DNA of 62,516 bases from the NCBI RefSeq assembly GCF_029076845.1, contig NZ_JARESE010000085.1:1-62516 (forward strand), in the 5' to 3' direction. The stretch is from Novosphingobium album (ex Liu et al. 2023). Its GTDB lineage: Bacteria > Pseudomonadota > Alphaproteobacteria > Sphingomonadales > Sphingomonadaceae. The notes beneath the pieces are model-generated. The model did no database searches. It saw only the letters and a program-made list of their open reading frames with translations, and was not told the origin of the DNA. The position numbers were made by a program, and so were the translations under genes. Every line of letters begins with the position of its first letter. Position 1 is the first letter of the stretch. Below, one piece after another: positions 41,136-50,115 of the stretch.

Positions 41136-42028
41136 TCGCGCCGCTTGCCGGCAAGGTCGCGCTCGTCACCGGGGCGAGCCGGGGCATCGGCAAGGGCATC
41201 GCGCTGGTGCTCGCCGAGCAGGGCGCGACCGTCTACGTCACCGGCCGCAGCGTCCATCCGGGCGATTATTACCTGCCCGGCACGGTGGGCGAGACGGCCG
41301 CCGAATGCATCGCGCGCGGTAAGGAATGCGGCGGCAGCGGCATCGCCGTTGCCTGCGACCATGGCGATGACGCGGCGGTGGCGGCGCTGTTCGCGCGGAT
41401 CGAGGCGGAGCAGGGCCAGCTCGATATCCTGGTGAACAATGCCTTCACGCTCTCGGACGATCTGCTCGAACCCAAGGGGTTCTGGGAAAAGCCGCTTTCC
41501 AACCTTGAGATGTGGGATGTGGGCGTGAAGTCCAACTACGTCGCGGCGTGGCACGCGGCGCGGATCATGGTGCCGCGCAAGTCCGGCCTGATCGTCGCGA
41601 TCTCCGGCTTCGCGGCGGTGACGTATACTTATGGCGTGGTCTTCGGCACGTCGAAATCGGCAGTGGACCGCATGGCGCGCGACATGGCGATCGAACTGGA
41701 GCCGCACAATGTCGCCTCGCTGGTCCTGTGGCAAGGGCTGACGCTGACCGAGAAGGCCAGGGACAACCTGGCGAAGATGGGCGACAAGATGACCGCCTCG
41801 ATCACCAGTATGCAGGGCAGCAGCGTCGAGCATCCGGGCCGCGTCGTCGCGGCGCTGGCGGCCGATCCGGCGATCATGCGGCGATCCGGCGGCGAATTCG
41901 TCACGGCCGAACTGGCGCAGGAATACGGCATCACCGATGTCGATGGCGCGGTCATCGCCTCGGCGCGGGCGACGCGGGGCTCGCCGATCTGGAAGCCGAT
42001 CGCGGAGGTGGACTATCGTGGCAAGTGA
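41132..42028 (+). CDS. DHRS1-like short-chain dehydrogenase 1
   Basis: A 298-residue SDR with the start GTG 41132 inside the previous stop. It has TGASRGIGKGIALVLAEQG, VYVTGRSVHPGDYYLPGTVG (NADP-type Arg), LVNNAF and the catalytic VFGTSKSAVDRMARDM (the Tyr-x-x-x-Lys site reads F-G-T-S-K, with Tyr nearby in TYTYGVV). Length and features match the DHRS1 subgroup. It is similar over its whole length to the SDR at 42573 and shares the same SnoaL neighbour arrangement. Confidence 0.85.
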   Translation: MIAPLAGKVALVTGASRGIGKGIALVLAEQGATVYVTGRSVHPGDYYLPGTVGETAAECIARGKECGGSGIAVACDHGDDAAVAALFARIEAEQGQLDILVNNAFTLSDDLLEPKGFWEKPLSNLEMWDVGVKSNYVAAWHAARIMVPRKSGLIVAISGFAAVTYTYGVVFGTSKSAVDRMARDMAIELEPHNVASLVLWQGLTLTEKARDNLAKMGDKMTASITSMQGSSVEHPGRVVAALAADPAIMRRSGGEFVTAELAQEYGITDVDGAVIASARATRGSPIWKPIAEVDYRGK

Positions 42029-42572
42029 TCGTGAACAGCGGCTGGACGCGCTGCTCGACAAGCAGGACATCCTGGAATGCCTCGCGCGCTTTTCGCGCGG
42101 GATGGATCGGTTCGATCGCGAAACCTACCTTTCGGCTTTCCACGACGATGCCGAGATGGCGGCCGGGCCTTTCGTCGGCAGCGCGGCCGATTGCTGGGAC
42201 TGGGCCGTGCCGATGCACGAAGCCGGGCAGATCCTGACGCACCATGCGCTGCTGCAGACCACGATCGACCTCGATGGTGATACTGCCCATGCCGAGACTT
42301 ACTACCAGTTCGTCGGCCGCAACCGTGACGAGACGCTGTGGATCGCCGGCGGGCGCTATATCGACCGGCTGGAACGGCGCGCGGGCGCATGGAAGATCGC
42401 GCTGCGCACCAATGTGATCGAATGGGGCTGCCTGCCGCCGCCGATGCCGATCCCTTTCGCCGACGTGCCCGATATCGCGCTGAACGGCGTGTCCGCGCGT
42501 TCGCAGGACGATCCCTCCTACCAGCGGCCGCTGGTCAACCGGCGCGCGCCCGCCAACCCGGCGGCCGGCTAG
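42018..42572 (+). CDS. SnoaL-like protein 2
   Basis: A 184-residue SnoaL-like protein. The likely start is GTG 42018, overlapping the SDR end by 11 bases; longer readings add a low-complexity Arg/Ser tail. Asp30 (SRGMDRFD) and His75/76 (THHALL) occupy the dyad positions. AGGRYIDRLERRAGAWKIAL is the conserved strand. It is less similar to protein 1 than the neighbouring SDRs are to each other. A dehydratase or isomerase role is inferred from the fold. Confidence 0.77.
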   Translation: MASDREQRLDALLDKQDILECLARFSRGMDRFDRETYLSAFHDDAEMAAGPFVGSAADCWDWAVPMHEAGQILTHHALLQTTIDLDGDTAHAETYYQFVGRNRDETLWIAGGRYIDRLERRAGAWKIALRTNVIEWGCLPPPMPIPFADVPDIALNGVSARSQDDPSYQRPLVNRRAPANPAAG

Positions 42573-43448
42573 ATGGGCGCGCTGTCGGAAAAGGTCGCGC
42601 TCGTCACCGGGGCGAGCCGGGGGATCGGCAAGGGCATTGCCTGCGCGCTCGCCGATCAGGGGGCCACGGTCTACGTCACCGGCCGCACCGTCTCGCCCGG
42701 CGAGCATCCGCTGCCCGGCACGCTGGCCGAAACCGTCGCCGCGGTGAACGCGCGCGGCGGCCGGGGCGTGGCGGTGCCGATGGACCTGGCCGAGGACGAG
42801 CAGATCGCCGCCGTGTTCGATCGCATTCGCGGCGATGAGGGCCAGCTCGATATCCTGGTGAACAATGCCATGGCGATCCCCGACGCGATGACGCAGCGCG
42901 TGGGCTTCTGGGAAAAGCCGCTGTCCGAGTGGGAGATCTTCGATACCGGCGTGCGCGCCGCGTTCATCGCCGCCTGGCACGCGGCGCGGATCATGGTGCC
43001 GCAAGGCTCCGGCCTGATCGCCGCGCTTTCGGGCTATGTCGGCGTGACCTATACCTACGATGTCGTGTTCGGCACGACCAAGACCGCGACGGACCGGATG
43101 ATGCGCGACATGGCGGTGGAGCTGAACGGCACCGGCGTCACCGCGCTCTCGCTCTGGCAGGGCTTCACTTATACCGAGAGGGCGATGGAAAACCTCAAGA
43201 CCGTGCCCGGCATGGCCAGCCAGCTCAACAGTGCGGTGGGCTCCTCACCCGAATTCCCCGGCCGGGTGATCGCCGCGCTGGCCTGCGACGCCAACCTTGC
43301 CGCCAAGTCCGGCGGCACGTTCATCAATGCCGAGCTTGCCGCCGAATATGGCCTGACCGATATCGACGGGCGCGTGATCCCAAGCCTGCGCGAAACGCGC
43401 GGCGCCCCGCTCTGGGCGCCGGGTGCGACCACCTGGAACGCGTCATGA
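42573..43448 (+). CDS. DHRS1-like short-chain dehydrogenase 2 (paralogue)
   Basis: A 291-residue SDR that starts directly after the previous stop. Shared blocks with the copy at 41132 are VALVTGASRGIGKGIA, GATVYVTGR, GQLDILVNNA, GFWEKPLS, AAWHAARIMVP and SGLI. The catalytic region reads VFGTTKTATDRMMRDM. The divergence shows that the duplication is old and that both genes are under selection. It overlaps the MFE-2-like SDR by four bases. Confidence 0.86.
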   Translation: MGALSEKVALVTGASRGIGKGIACALADQGATVYVTGRTVSPGEHPLPGTLAETVAAVNARGGRGVAVPMDLAEDEQIAAVFDRIRGDEGQLDILVNNAMAIPDAMTQRVGFWEKPLSEWEIFDTGVRAAFIAAWHAARIMVPQGSGLIAALSGYVGVTYTYDVVFGTTKTATDRMMRDMAVELNGTGVTALSLWQGFTYTERAMENLKTVPGMASQLNSAVGSSPEFPGRVIAALACDANLAAKSGGTFINAELAAEYGLTDIDGRVIPSLRETRGAPLWAPGATTWNAS

Positions 43449-44359
43449 CCGAACGCCGCTTCGACGGGCGCGTGGTGGTGATCACGGGCGGCGCGCGTGG
43501 GCTGGGCCGCGCTTATGCCGAACTGCTGGCCGGCAAGGGCGCCCGGCTGGTGATCAACGACAACGGCAGCGCCGTGACCGGCAGCGGCAGCGATGCCGGC
43601 CCGGCCGAGGAATCCGCCCGGGCGATCCGCGATCTGGGCGGGGAGGCGGTGGCCAGCACCGACAGCGTCGCCACGCCCGAAGGCGGCAAGGCGATCATCG
43701 AGGCCGCGCTCGATCATTTCGGGCGGATCGACGTGCTGATCCACAATGCCGGCAACAACCGCTATGCCATGCTCGACGCGATCAGCTACGAGGATTTCCG
43801 CGCAGTGCTCGACGTGCACCTGCTCGGCGCCTTCCACGTCGTGCGCCCGGCGTTCGAACGGATGACGCGCGACGGCTATGGCCGGGTCGTGCTCACCGGA
43901 TCGATCGGCGGGCTCTATTCGATGGCCAGCGTGGTCAACTACGCGGTCGCCAAATCGGGCATGATCGGGCTGAACAACATCGTCGCGATCGAAGGCGCGG
44001 AGCGCGGCGTCAAATCGAACATCATCCTGCCCGGCGCGGTGACGCGCATGGCCGAAGGGCTCGACATCTCGCAATATCCGCCGATGGGCCCCGATCTGGT
44101 CGCGCCGGTGGTCGGCTGGCTGGCGCATGAGAGCTGCTCGGTCTCGGGCGAGATGTATGTCTCGATGGCGGGCCGCGTCGCGCGCGCCTTCATCGCCGAG
44201 ACCGAAGGCGTGTTCCGGCCCGAATGGACGATCGACGATGTCGCCGGCGCCATCGACGCGATCCGCGACCAGAGCCGCTTGTGGACGTTCCACCCGGTGG
44301 CAGGCGGTTTCGGTGAGCATATGACGAAGAGCTTCGCCATGGCACGGGACCAGGGCTAA
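43445..44359 (+). CDS. MFE-2-type SDR, (3R)-hydroxyacyl-CoA dehydrogenase-like
   Basis: A 304-residue SDR beginning at ATG 43445. TGGARGLGRAYAELLAGKGA, then LVINDNGSAVTGSGSDAGPA, is the extended N-terminal pattern of the dehydrogenase domain of peroxisomal multifunctional enzyme 2. SIGGLYSMASVVNYAVAKSG contains the catalytic Ser, Tyr and Lys. In MFE-2 this domain works together with a MaoC-type hydratase. Separate hydratases of that kind are encoded at 28589 and 56018 in this window. Confidence 0.86.
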   Translation: MTERRFDGRVVVITGGARGLGRAYAELLAGKGARLVINDNGSAVTGSGSDAGPAEESARAIRDLGGEAVASTDSVATPEGGKAIIEAALDHFGRIDVLIHNAGNNRYAMLDAISYEDFRAVLDVHLLGAFHVVRPAFERMTRDGYGRVVLTGSIGGLYSMASVVNYAVAKSGMIGLNNIVAIEGAERGVKSNIILPGAVTRMAEGLDISQYPPMGPDLVAPVVGWLAHESCSVSGEMYVSMAGRVARAFIAETEGVFRPEWTIDDVAGAIDAIRDQSRLWTFHPVAGGFGEHMTKSFAMARDQG

Positions 44360-44391
44360 ACGTCTCGGATAACGAAGGGGGAGAGCGATTC

Positions 44392-45216
44392 GTGAAGCTG
44401 GGTATCGAGAATATCAGCGTCTTCGGCTTGCCGCCCGTCGCCTTCGTCGATCTCGCGGCGGACCTTGGCTGCCAGCATATCTCGACCGGGCTGAGCAGCT
44501 TTCCCTTCGGAGTGCACGATTATCCGGCTTTTTCGCTGCGCGACGACGCCGTGCTGCGGCGCGAGATGATCGCGGCGATGGCCGATCGCGGCGTCTCGAT
44601 CTCGCTGGGCGAGGGCTGCACCATTCGCGACGGTGCGGTGGCCGATGACTATGCACGCGATCTGGATGTCTTCGCCGAACTGGGCGCGCAGCGGATCAAC
44701 ACCGTCAGCATGGACCCCGATCTGGGCCGCACCTGCGCGCAGTTCGCCCGGCTGGCGGAACTGGCGACGGAGCGGGGCCTGCGCATCACCACCGAATTCG
44801 CGCCGTCCTTGACGATCGCCGACTTGCCCACCGCGCTGTCGGTGCTGCGCGCGATCGGCCGGCCCGATTTCCGCCTGCTGATCGATACCATGCATCTGGT
44901 GCGCTCGGGCGGCGGGCCGGAGGATATCGCTGCGCTCGATCCCGAGCTGATCGACTATGTGCAAGTTTGCGACGCGCCGCGCGTGCCGCGCTTCGAAAGC
45001 TATTTCGAGGAAAGCATGTTCGAACGCATGGTGCCCGGCGAAGGCGAACTGGGCCTGTCCGCGGTGCTCGCGGCGCTGCCCGCCGATCGCGTCTTCTCGC
45101 TGGAAGTGCCGCTGCGCAGCGAAGGGCTGGCCGGCATGGGCCCGCGCGAGAGGCTGGGCAAATGCGTCGAGGCACTGCGCGCCCTGCTGATCGAGGCGCA
45201 CGGGCAACCCGCCTGA
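44392..45216 (+). CDS. Xylose-isomerase-like TIM-barrel protein
   Basis: A 274-residue barrel of the AP endonuclease 2/sugar isomerase type. Metal ligand candidates are Glu in RITTEFAPS, Asp and His in LLIDTMHLV, Asp in YVQVCDAP and Glu in FSLEVPLR. It starts at GTG 44392 after GGGGGAGAG. Relatives include epimerases, ketol isomerases, hydroxypyruvate isomerase and 3-dehydroshikimate dehydratase. The reaction cannot be assigned. It ends the rightward run of genes from 39480. Confidence 0.75.
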   Translation: MKLGIENISVFGLPPVAFVDLAADLGCQHISTGLSSFPFGVHDYPAFSLRDDAVLRREMIAAMADRGVSISLGEGCTIRDGAVADDYARDLDVFAELGAQRINTVSMDPDLGRTCAQFARLAELATERGLRITTEFAPSLTIADLPTALSVLRAIGRPDFRLLIDTMHLVRSGGGPEDIAALDPELIDYVQVCDAPRVPRFESYFEESMFERMVPGEGELGLSAVLAALPADRVFSLEVPLRSEGLAGMGPRERLGKCVEALRALLIEAHGQPA

Positions 45217-45263
45217 TCGGGTGCCCCGCCGCAGCGCATTTCCGCGTTTTTGCGCAGTCCCAG

Positions 45264-46049
45264 CTAGGGGCGCATTACCCAGCCGCCGTCGATGTGGATG
45301 GTCTGCCCGGTGATCCATGCGCCGGCCTCGGAGCAGAGCAGCAGCAGCGCGCCCACCAGTTCGTCGGGCTCGCCGCGCGGGCGGGTGGCGCAGGTCGCTT
45401 GCAGGAACTGGATGAACGGGGAATCGTCGGGCACCAGCAGCTTGCCCGCGTCCGATTTGACATTGCCCGGCGCGATCGCGTTGCAAGTGATGGCGTCCTT
45501 GCCGAACTGCTTGGCCAGCGTGGTGGTCAGGCCCACCAGCGCCAGCTTGCTGATGCCGTAAAGACCGGTCGCGGGGAACGCGCCGCCGCTGGTCTGGTTG
45601 ACGATCCGCCCGCCGCCCCGCTCGCGCATCGAGCCGACGACCGCGCGGGTGCAAAGCAGCGCGCCGTTGAGATTGACCGCGAAAGCCCTGTTCCAGTTTT
45701 CCAGGCTGATCGTCTCCCAATTGTCGTAGCTGATATCGACCATCAGCGCGGCGTTGTTGACCAGGATGTCCACGCCGCCGAATGCCGCGATCGCGGCCTG
45801 GCCCATGGCGAGGGTCGAGGCTTCGTCGGCCACGTCGACCTGCACGCCAACCGCCTTGCCGCCCGCCGCGACGATCTCTTCGGCGACGGCCCCGGCGCCA
45901 TCCGCGTTGAGATCGGCGACGACCACCGCAGCACCCGCGTTGGCAAGGCCCAGCGCATAGGCGCGGCCGATCGAATTGCCGCGTCCGCCCGCGCCGGTGA
46001 CGATGGCGACCTTGCCGTCGAGGCGGTACTGGTCGAGAGTGAAGGCCAT
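45264..46049 (-). CDS. Short-chain dehydrogenase/reductase
   Basis: A 261-residue SDR starting at ATG 46049. It shows VTGAGGRGNSIGRAYALGLA (a long-loop NAD site), VNNAALMVDISYDNWETISL, NQTSGGAFPATGLYGISKLA with the catalytic residues, and the C-terminal GQTIHIDGGWVMRP. It is the last gene of the five-gene leftward operon that starts with the aldehyde dehydrogenase. NAD is the likely cofactor (VVADLNAD). Confidence 0.88.
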   Translation of the reverse strand: MAFTLDQYRLDGKVAIVTGAGGRGNSIGRAYALGLANAGAAVVVADLNADGAGAVAEEIVAAGGKAVGVQVDVADEASTLAMGQAAIAAFGGVDILVNNAALMVDISYDNWETISLENWNRAFAVNLNGALLCTRAVVGSMRERGGGRIVNQTSGGAFPATGLYGISKLALVGLTTTLAKQFGKDAITCNAIAPGNVKSDAGKLLVPDDSPFIQFLQATCATRPRGEPDELVGALLLLCSEAGAWITGQTIHIDGGWVMRP

Positions 46050-46068
46050 TAAGCGTACTCCGTGAGGA

Positions 46069-46869
46069 TCAGCCGCCGGTCGCGGCGGTGAGGAAAGGGT
46101 GGGCCGCGTGGGCCAGCAGGTCGGCGCCGTCATGGCCTGGCAGGATCGCGCCCAGCAGGCCCACGTCCTTGACCAGCAGCGGCGCGCCGATGGCGAAGGC
46201 GGCGGGCGAGGGCAGGCGGGCGAAAACCTCGAAGCCGAAGCTGCGGCCGCTGCTCTCCTTGACCAGCGCGGCCAGCGCGGCGCGATCGACGCCCAGCGTC
46301 TCGCCCGCTTGTAGCGCCGCTTGCGCGAGGCCCATGTTGGCGGCGAGCAGGGCGTTGTTGACGATCTTGGCGCGCTGCCCCGCCCCGGCCGGGCCGAGCA
46401 GGACGATAAGCTTGCCGAAAGTCTCGAACACCTCGTGCGCACTGTCGAACGCGGCTTGCGTGCCGCCGCACATCACGGTGAGCGTGCCGGCCTCCGCCCC
46501 CGGCGCGCCGCCGCTGACCGGGGCATCGACGAAAGCGATGCCGCGCGCCGTGCAGCGGCGTTCCAGCTCCTCGACGGTCGCGGGCAGCACGGTCGAATGC
46601 AGGGCCAGGCAGGCGCCGGGCCGCATCGCCGGGATCAGCTCGTCGCAGATCGCTAAGACGCCCGCGTCGTCGACCACGCAGACGCCCACGTGATCGCATC
46701 GCGCACCGAGATCGGCCACGCTCGCGGCGGCGCTGGCGCCTTTGGCGAGATAGGGTTCGAGCGCTTCGGGCCGGCGCGCCCAGACCACCAGCGGCATTCC
46801 CGCATCGACGATGCGCATGGCCATCGGTCCGCCCTGGCTGCCGATGCCGATGAAGCCGATCCGTTGCAT
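46069..46869 (-). CDS. 3-hydroxyisobutyrate-dehydrogenase-like NAD-binding protein
   Basis: A 266-residue beta-hydroxyacid dehydrogenase. GFIGIGSQGGPMAMRIVDAG is the Rossmann loop and VDAPVSGGAPGAEAGTLTVM the substrate-binding signature. KIVNNALLAANMGLAQAALQ holds the catalytic Lys. It would oxidise a 3-hydroxy acid or reduce a short semialdehyde. Together with the aldehyde dehydrogenase of the same operon it could handle a hydroxyisobutyrate-like branched fragment. ATG 46869 is five bases from the next upstream gene. Confidence 0.88.
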   Translation of the reverse strand: MQRIGFIGIGSQGGPMAMRIVDAGMPLVVWARRPEALEPYLAKGASAAASVADLGARCDHVGVCVVDDAGVLAICDELIPAMRPGACLALHSTVLPATVEELERRCTARGIAFVDAPVSGGAPGAEAGTLTVMCGGTQAAFDSAHEVFETFGKLIVLLGPAGAGQRAKIVNNALLAANMGLAQAALQAGETLGVDRAALAALVKESSGRSFGFEVFARLPSPAAFAIGAPLLVKDVGLLGAILPGHDGADLLAHAAHPFLTAATGG

Positions 46870-46874
46870 CGCGC

Positions 46875-47636
46875 TCACCCCGCCGTGATGCCGGCGTCGA
46901 TCGACAGGCAGGCGCCGTGATAGCCGCGCCCCTCGGGCGAGGCGAGCAGCGTGATCAGATCGGCCACGTCGTCCACTTCCACCAGCCCGCGCAGGCCCGA
47001 ATAGCGCTTGATCAGGTCGATCTCGGCATCCTCGGGCATGGTCATGCCCAGGCCGATATTGGTCCGCATCCCGCCGGGCGCCACCGCGTTGATGCGGATC
47101 GGCCGGCGCACGTATTCCATCGCCATGGCCTTGGTCATCTGCACCAGGCCCGCCTTGCTGGCGCAATAGGCCGCCGCATAGGCCTCGCCGATGAACGCCG
47201 CCGAGGACGCGCAATTGACGATCGCGCCTTCGCTTTCGAGCAAGTGCGGGATCGCCGCTTGCGAAAGGTGCCAGGGCGCGGCGAGATTGATCGCCATCGT
47301 CATCTCGAAATCCGCGCGGGTCATCGTGTGGCTGTGCACCATGCGGATCACGCCGGCGATGTTGCACAAGGCATCGAGCCGGCCGAAGCGCGCGACCGCG
47401 TCCACCACCGTGGCGGTGCAGGCATCCGGGTCGGCGAGATTGGCGGTGTGGACCATGGTTTGCGGCCCGTCCCGCCCGATCAGCGCTTCGGTCTCTTCCA
47501 GCCCGGCGCGATTGACGTCAACCAGGCACACATCCGCGCCCGCCCGCGCCAGCTTGAGCGCGGTCGCCCGGCCCAGCCCGGAGGCCGCCCCCGTCACCAG
47601 CGCGACCTTGCCTGTCATATCCGTGATGATGGCCAT
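46875..47636 (-). CDS. Short-chain dehydrogenase/reductase
   Basis: A 253-residue SDR of classical type: VTGAASGLGRATALKLARAG, VCLVDVNRAG (NAD preference), LCNIAGVIRM, NCASSAAFIGEAYAAAYCAS with YCASKAGLV, and a C-terminal HGACLSIDAGITAG. It is the third gene of the leftward operon. A hydroxyl-group oxidation of the pathway intermediate before aldehyde or acid processing is probable. Confidence 0.88.
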   Translation of the reverse strand: MAIITDMTGKVALVTGAASGLGRATALKLARAGADVCLVDVNRAGLEETEALIGRDGPQTMVHTANLADPDACTATVVDAVARFGRLDALCNIAGVIRMVHSHTMTRADFEMTMAINLAAPWHLSQAAIPHLLESEGAIVNCASSAAFIGEAYAAAYCASKAGLVQMTKAMAMEYVRRPIRINAVAPGGMRTNIGLGMTMPEDAEIDLIKRYSGLRGLVEVDDVADLITLLASPEGRGYHGACLSIDAGITAG

Positions 47637-47652
47637 TTCCGCTTCCTTTCGC

Positions 47653-48435
47653 TCATCCGTGCCAGGGCAGGCCCTTGGCCACCTTGTCGATCATCTCCAG
47701 CACCACCGCCTGGATGCGCGATGCCTTGGGCCAGCCGGCATGGGTGCCGTATTGCAGGACGAACTCCAGCATTTCCCCGCCCGCGCAATTGCCGCTCGCC
47801 ATGGCGGCGTGGATGTGGCTGCGGATCGGGATCTCGGCGCCGGATTCGCACACCCCGACCAGCGTGATCCAGCGGCGCGAGGGTTCGTCCAGCCCCCGGC
47901 GGCACCACATCTCGCCAAAGACGAAGTTGTTGATCCCTTCCAGGAACGGCGTGGCCGGCGGGCCCGGCGGAAAGGTCATGACCTTGTCGAATTCGGCATG
48001 GCCGCGATCGTTGCGCGCTTGCGGATGCCACGGTTCAGGGCAGATCGGCGGGACTTCGGCGGGCGGCAGGCCCAGCTCTTCGGCCACGCGGCTCACCGCG
48101 CGGTCCAGCTTGCCGCCATTGCCCCAGCCCGAATAGACGCCCAGGTGCAGCGCCGCCTCGCGCAGTTCGGCCAGCGTCAGGTGCCCGCCCTTCAGCGCGC
48201 CGCGCACATAGCCATCGAGCCGGGCCTCTTCCAGCCCGCACGTCGCCGCCGTCGCCATCGCGACCAGGAAGCGTGGGCGGCGCGGCAGGCCGGGCCGGGT
48301 CCAGACTTCGGCATAGATGAAGTCGCGCCAGGATTCCTCGATCAGCGTGGCTGGCGCGGTGGCGGGCAGGCCGGTGACTTCGGCCTGGGTGGCAAGGCCG
48401 CGCGCCGCGCGTTCGCCGGGATCAAGCATGGTCAT
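47653..48435 (-). CDS. Two-domain carboxymuconolactone-decarboxylase-like (AhpD-fold) protein
   Basis: A 260-residue protein with two AhpD/CMD-like helical domains. The C-terminal one, INNFVFGEMWCRRGLDEPSR and GAEIPIRSHIHAAMASGN, has the Glu, Cys and His positions seen in CMD proteins. The N-terminal one, FIYAEVWTRPGLPRRPRFLV and ALHLGVYSGWGNG, is a related copy. The CxxC pair of peroxidase-type AhpD is absent. A lactone decarboxylation or hydrolysis is possible. It lies three bases after the aldehyde dehydrogenase. Confidence 0.8.
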   Translation of the reverse strand: MTMLDPGERAARGLATQAEVTGLPATAPATLIEESWRDFIYAEVWTRPGLPRRPRFLVAMATAATCGLEEARLDGYVRGALKGGHLTLAELREAALHLGVYSGWGNGGKLDRAVSRVAEELGLPPAEVPPICPEPWHPQARNDRGHAEFDKVMTFPPGPPATPFLEGINNFVFGEMWCRRGLDEPSRRWITLVGVCESGAEIPIRSHIHAAMASGNCAGGEMLEFVLQYGTHAGWPKASRIQAVVLEMIDKVAKGLPWHG

Positions 48436-48437
48436 CG

Positions 48438-49919
48438 TCAACCCTCCGATTCCGCAAGGCTCATCCAGATGTTCTTGGGCTGGAGGAACTCGTGCAGGCC
48501 TTCCATGCCGCCAAGCCGGCCGTGGCCGCTCTTCTTGAAGCCGCCGAACGGGCAATTGGGCTGCATCGCCTCGCCCGATCCGTTGACGTGGATCATGCCC
48601 GCCTGAAGCTGCGCGGTGACATGGTGCGCGCGGCGCAGGTTCTGGGTGTGGACATAGGCGCCCAGGCCATATTCGGTGCCATTGGCCAGCGCGATCGCCT
48701 CTTCCTCGGTCTCGAACGGCGTGACCACCAGCACCGGGCCGAAGACTTCGTTCTGCGCGATCTCGCAATCGTTGGCCACGTCGGCCAGCACCGTGATCGG
48801 CAGGAAATAGCCGGCGGCATGATCGCCGCCCATCCGCTCCCCGCCCGCGACGATCCTTCCGCCATCGGCCACGCCGCGCCCCACCATGCCGAGAATGCGA
48901 TCGAGCGCGCCTTGCGAGATCACCGGGCCCAGCGTGGTCGCCGGATCGTAAGGATCGCCCGGCACGACATGGCTGGCCATGGCGGTGAGCATCTGGAGGT
49001 AAGGCTCGTACACCCCGCGCTGGACGAGCAGGCGCGTGCCGTTGACGCAGCCCTGGCCATTGGCGGAGACCGCGCCGGCCAACCCGCGCCTGGCCGCGTT
49101 GCGCAGATCGGCATCGTCGAACACGATGACGGCCGACTTGCCGCCCAGTTCCAGCCCCACGGGCTTGAGCGATTGCGCCGCATTGGCCAGCACCTTGCGC
49201 GCGGTGGCGCCCGAGCCGATGAACTCGATCTTGTCGATGCCGGGGTGCGCGACCATGGCCTCGCCCACGTCCGCCGCGCCGGTCACGAGGTTGACCACGC
49301 CGGCCGGAAAGCCCGCTTCCTGGATCAGTTCGACCAGCTTCATCGCGCTGTAGGGGGCAAGATCGGGCGATTTGAGCACCACGCAGTTCCCCGCCGCCAA
49401 CGCGGGCGCCATCACCATGGTCGCGGCGAAGAGCGGGCCGTTCCACGGCACGATCACGCCGACCACGCCATAAGGCTCGTAAGAGACATAGTCGTGCGCG
49501 GGGGCGCCCCACATCGGCACGGTGCGGCCGTGGATCTTGTCGGCCCAGCCGCCGAAATAGCGGAACTTCTGCGCCGCGTCATAGCCCATGTAGGACGCGG
49601 TCATCGCGATCGAGCCGTTCTCCGCGATCAGGCTGGGCGCGAATTCGCCGGACTTCGCCTCAAGCAGCGCGGCAAGACGGAAGAACAGGTCGCGCCGCTT
49701 GTCGCCGGGCAGGGCGCGCCAGGCGGGAAAGGCCGCGCGCGCCGCCGCGACGGCGCGATCGACATCGTCGGCATTGGCCATCGCGATCTCGCGCGTGACC
49801 GTGCCGGTGCCCGGATAGACATGCGGCATCACGGTGCCGCTGCCCTTTTCGGCGCGGCTTTCGCCGATGATCAGGGGATATCGCGGCAGGGTATCCGCCG
49901 CCGGATTTCGGAAGGCCAT
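48438..49919 (-). CDS. Aldehyde dehydrogenase (NAD-dependent)
   Basis: A 493-residue enzyme with the full active site: N160 (VPWNGPLF), K183 (LKSPDLAP), E257 (GLELGGKSAVIVF) and C291 (NGQGCVNGTRLLV). GSGATARKVL binds NAD. The C terminus (GFKKSGHGRLGGMEGLHEFL) matches the betaine/phenylacetaldehyde class. It oxidises an aldehyde intermediate to its acid. It is the first gene of the operon controlled from the region shared with the GntR regulator. Confidence 0.93.
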   Translation of the reverse strand: MAFRNPAADTLPRYPLIIGESRAEKGSGTVMPHVYPGTGTVTREIAMANADDVDRAVAAARAAFPAWRALPGDKRRDLFFRLAALLEAKSGEFAPSLIAENGSIAMTASYMGYDAAQKFRYFGGWADKIHGRTVPMWGAPAHDYVSYEPYGVVGVIVPWNGPLFAATMVMAPALAAGNCVVLKSPDLAPYSAMKLVELIQEAGFPAGVVNLVTGAADVGEAMVAHPGIDKIEFIGSGATARKVLANAAQSLKPVGLELGGKSAVIVFDDADLRNAARRGLAGAVSANGQGCVNGTRLLVQRGVYEPYLQMLTAMASHVVPGDPYDPATTLGPVISQGALDRILGMVGRGVADGGRIVAGGERMGGDHAAGYFLPITVLADVANDCEIAQNEVFGPVLVVTPFETEEEAIALANGTEYGLGAYVHTQNLRRAHHVTAQLQAGMIHVNGSGEAMQPNCPFGGFKKSGHGRLGGMEGLHEFLQPKNIWMSLAESEG

Positions 49920-49980
49920 CGCACGCTCTCCTCAGGCGGGAGGATCATCCCGCTTTCTGCTTGCCGTTTTTCTTCGTCGA

Positions 49981-50106
49981 CGGGCAGGCGGGCCATCTGG
50001 CCGCCTGCCCGGCGAGTCGTCAGTGCTTATTTAATGTGCCTATTAATCGGCTTGCAAGCGGTGATTGAATCGCCGTGCTCTTGGATTTCGCCAAAACTAG
50101 GCATAT
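49981..50106. promoter_or_regulatory. Divergent control region with hairpin and inverted repeats
   Basis: Between the aldehyde dehydrogenase operon and the GntR gene lie a 13-bp bulged hairpin (49981-50009), the palindrome GCTTGCAAGC (50049-50058), and a widely spaced inverted repeat AATGTGCCTA/TAGGCATATT (50032-50041 and 50097-50106; one mismatch). The last could be a two-site GntR operator reaching the start of the regulator gene. Confidence 0.45.
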
Positions 50107-50115
50107 TGTTTGGCC

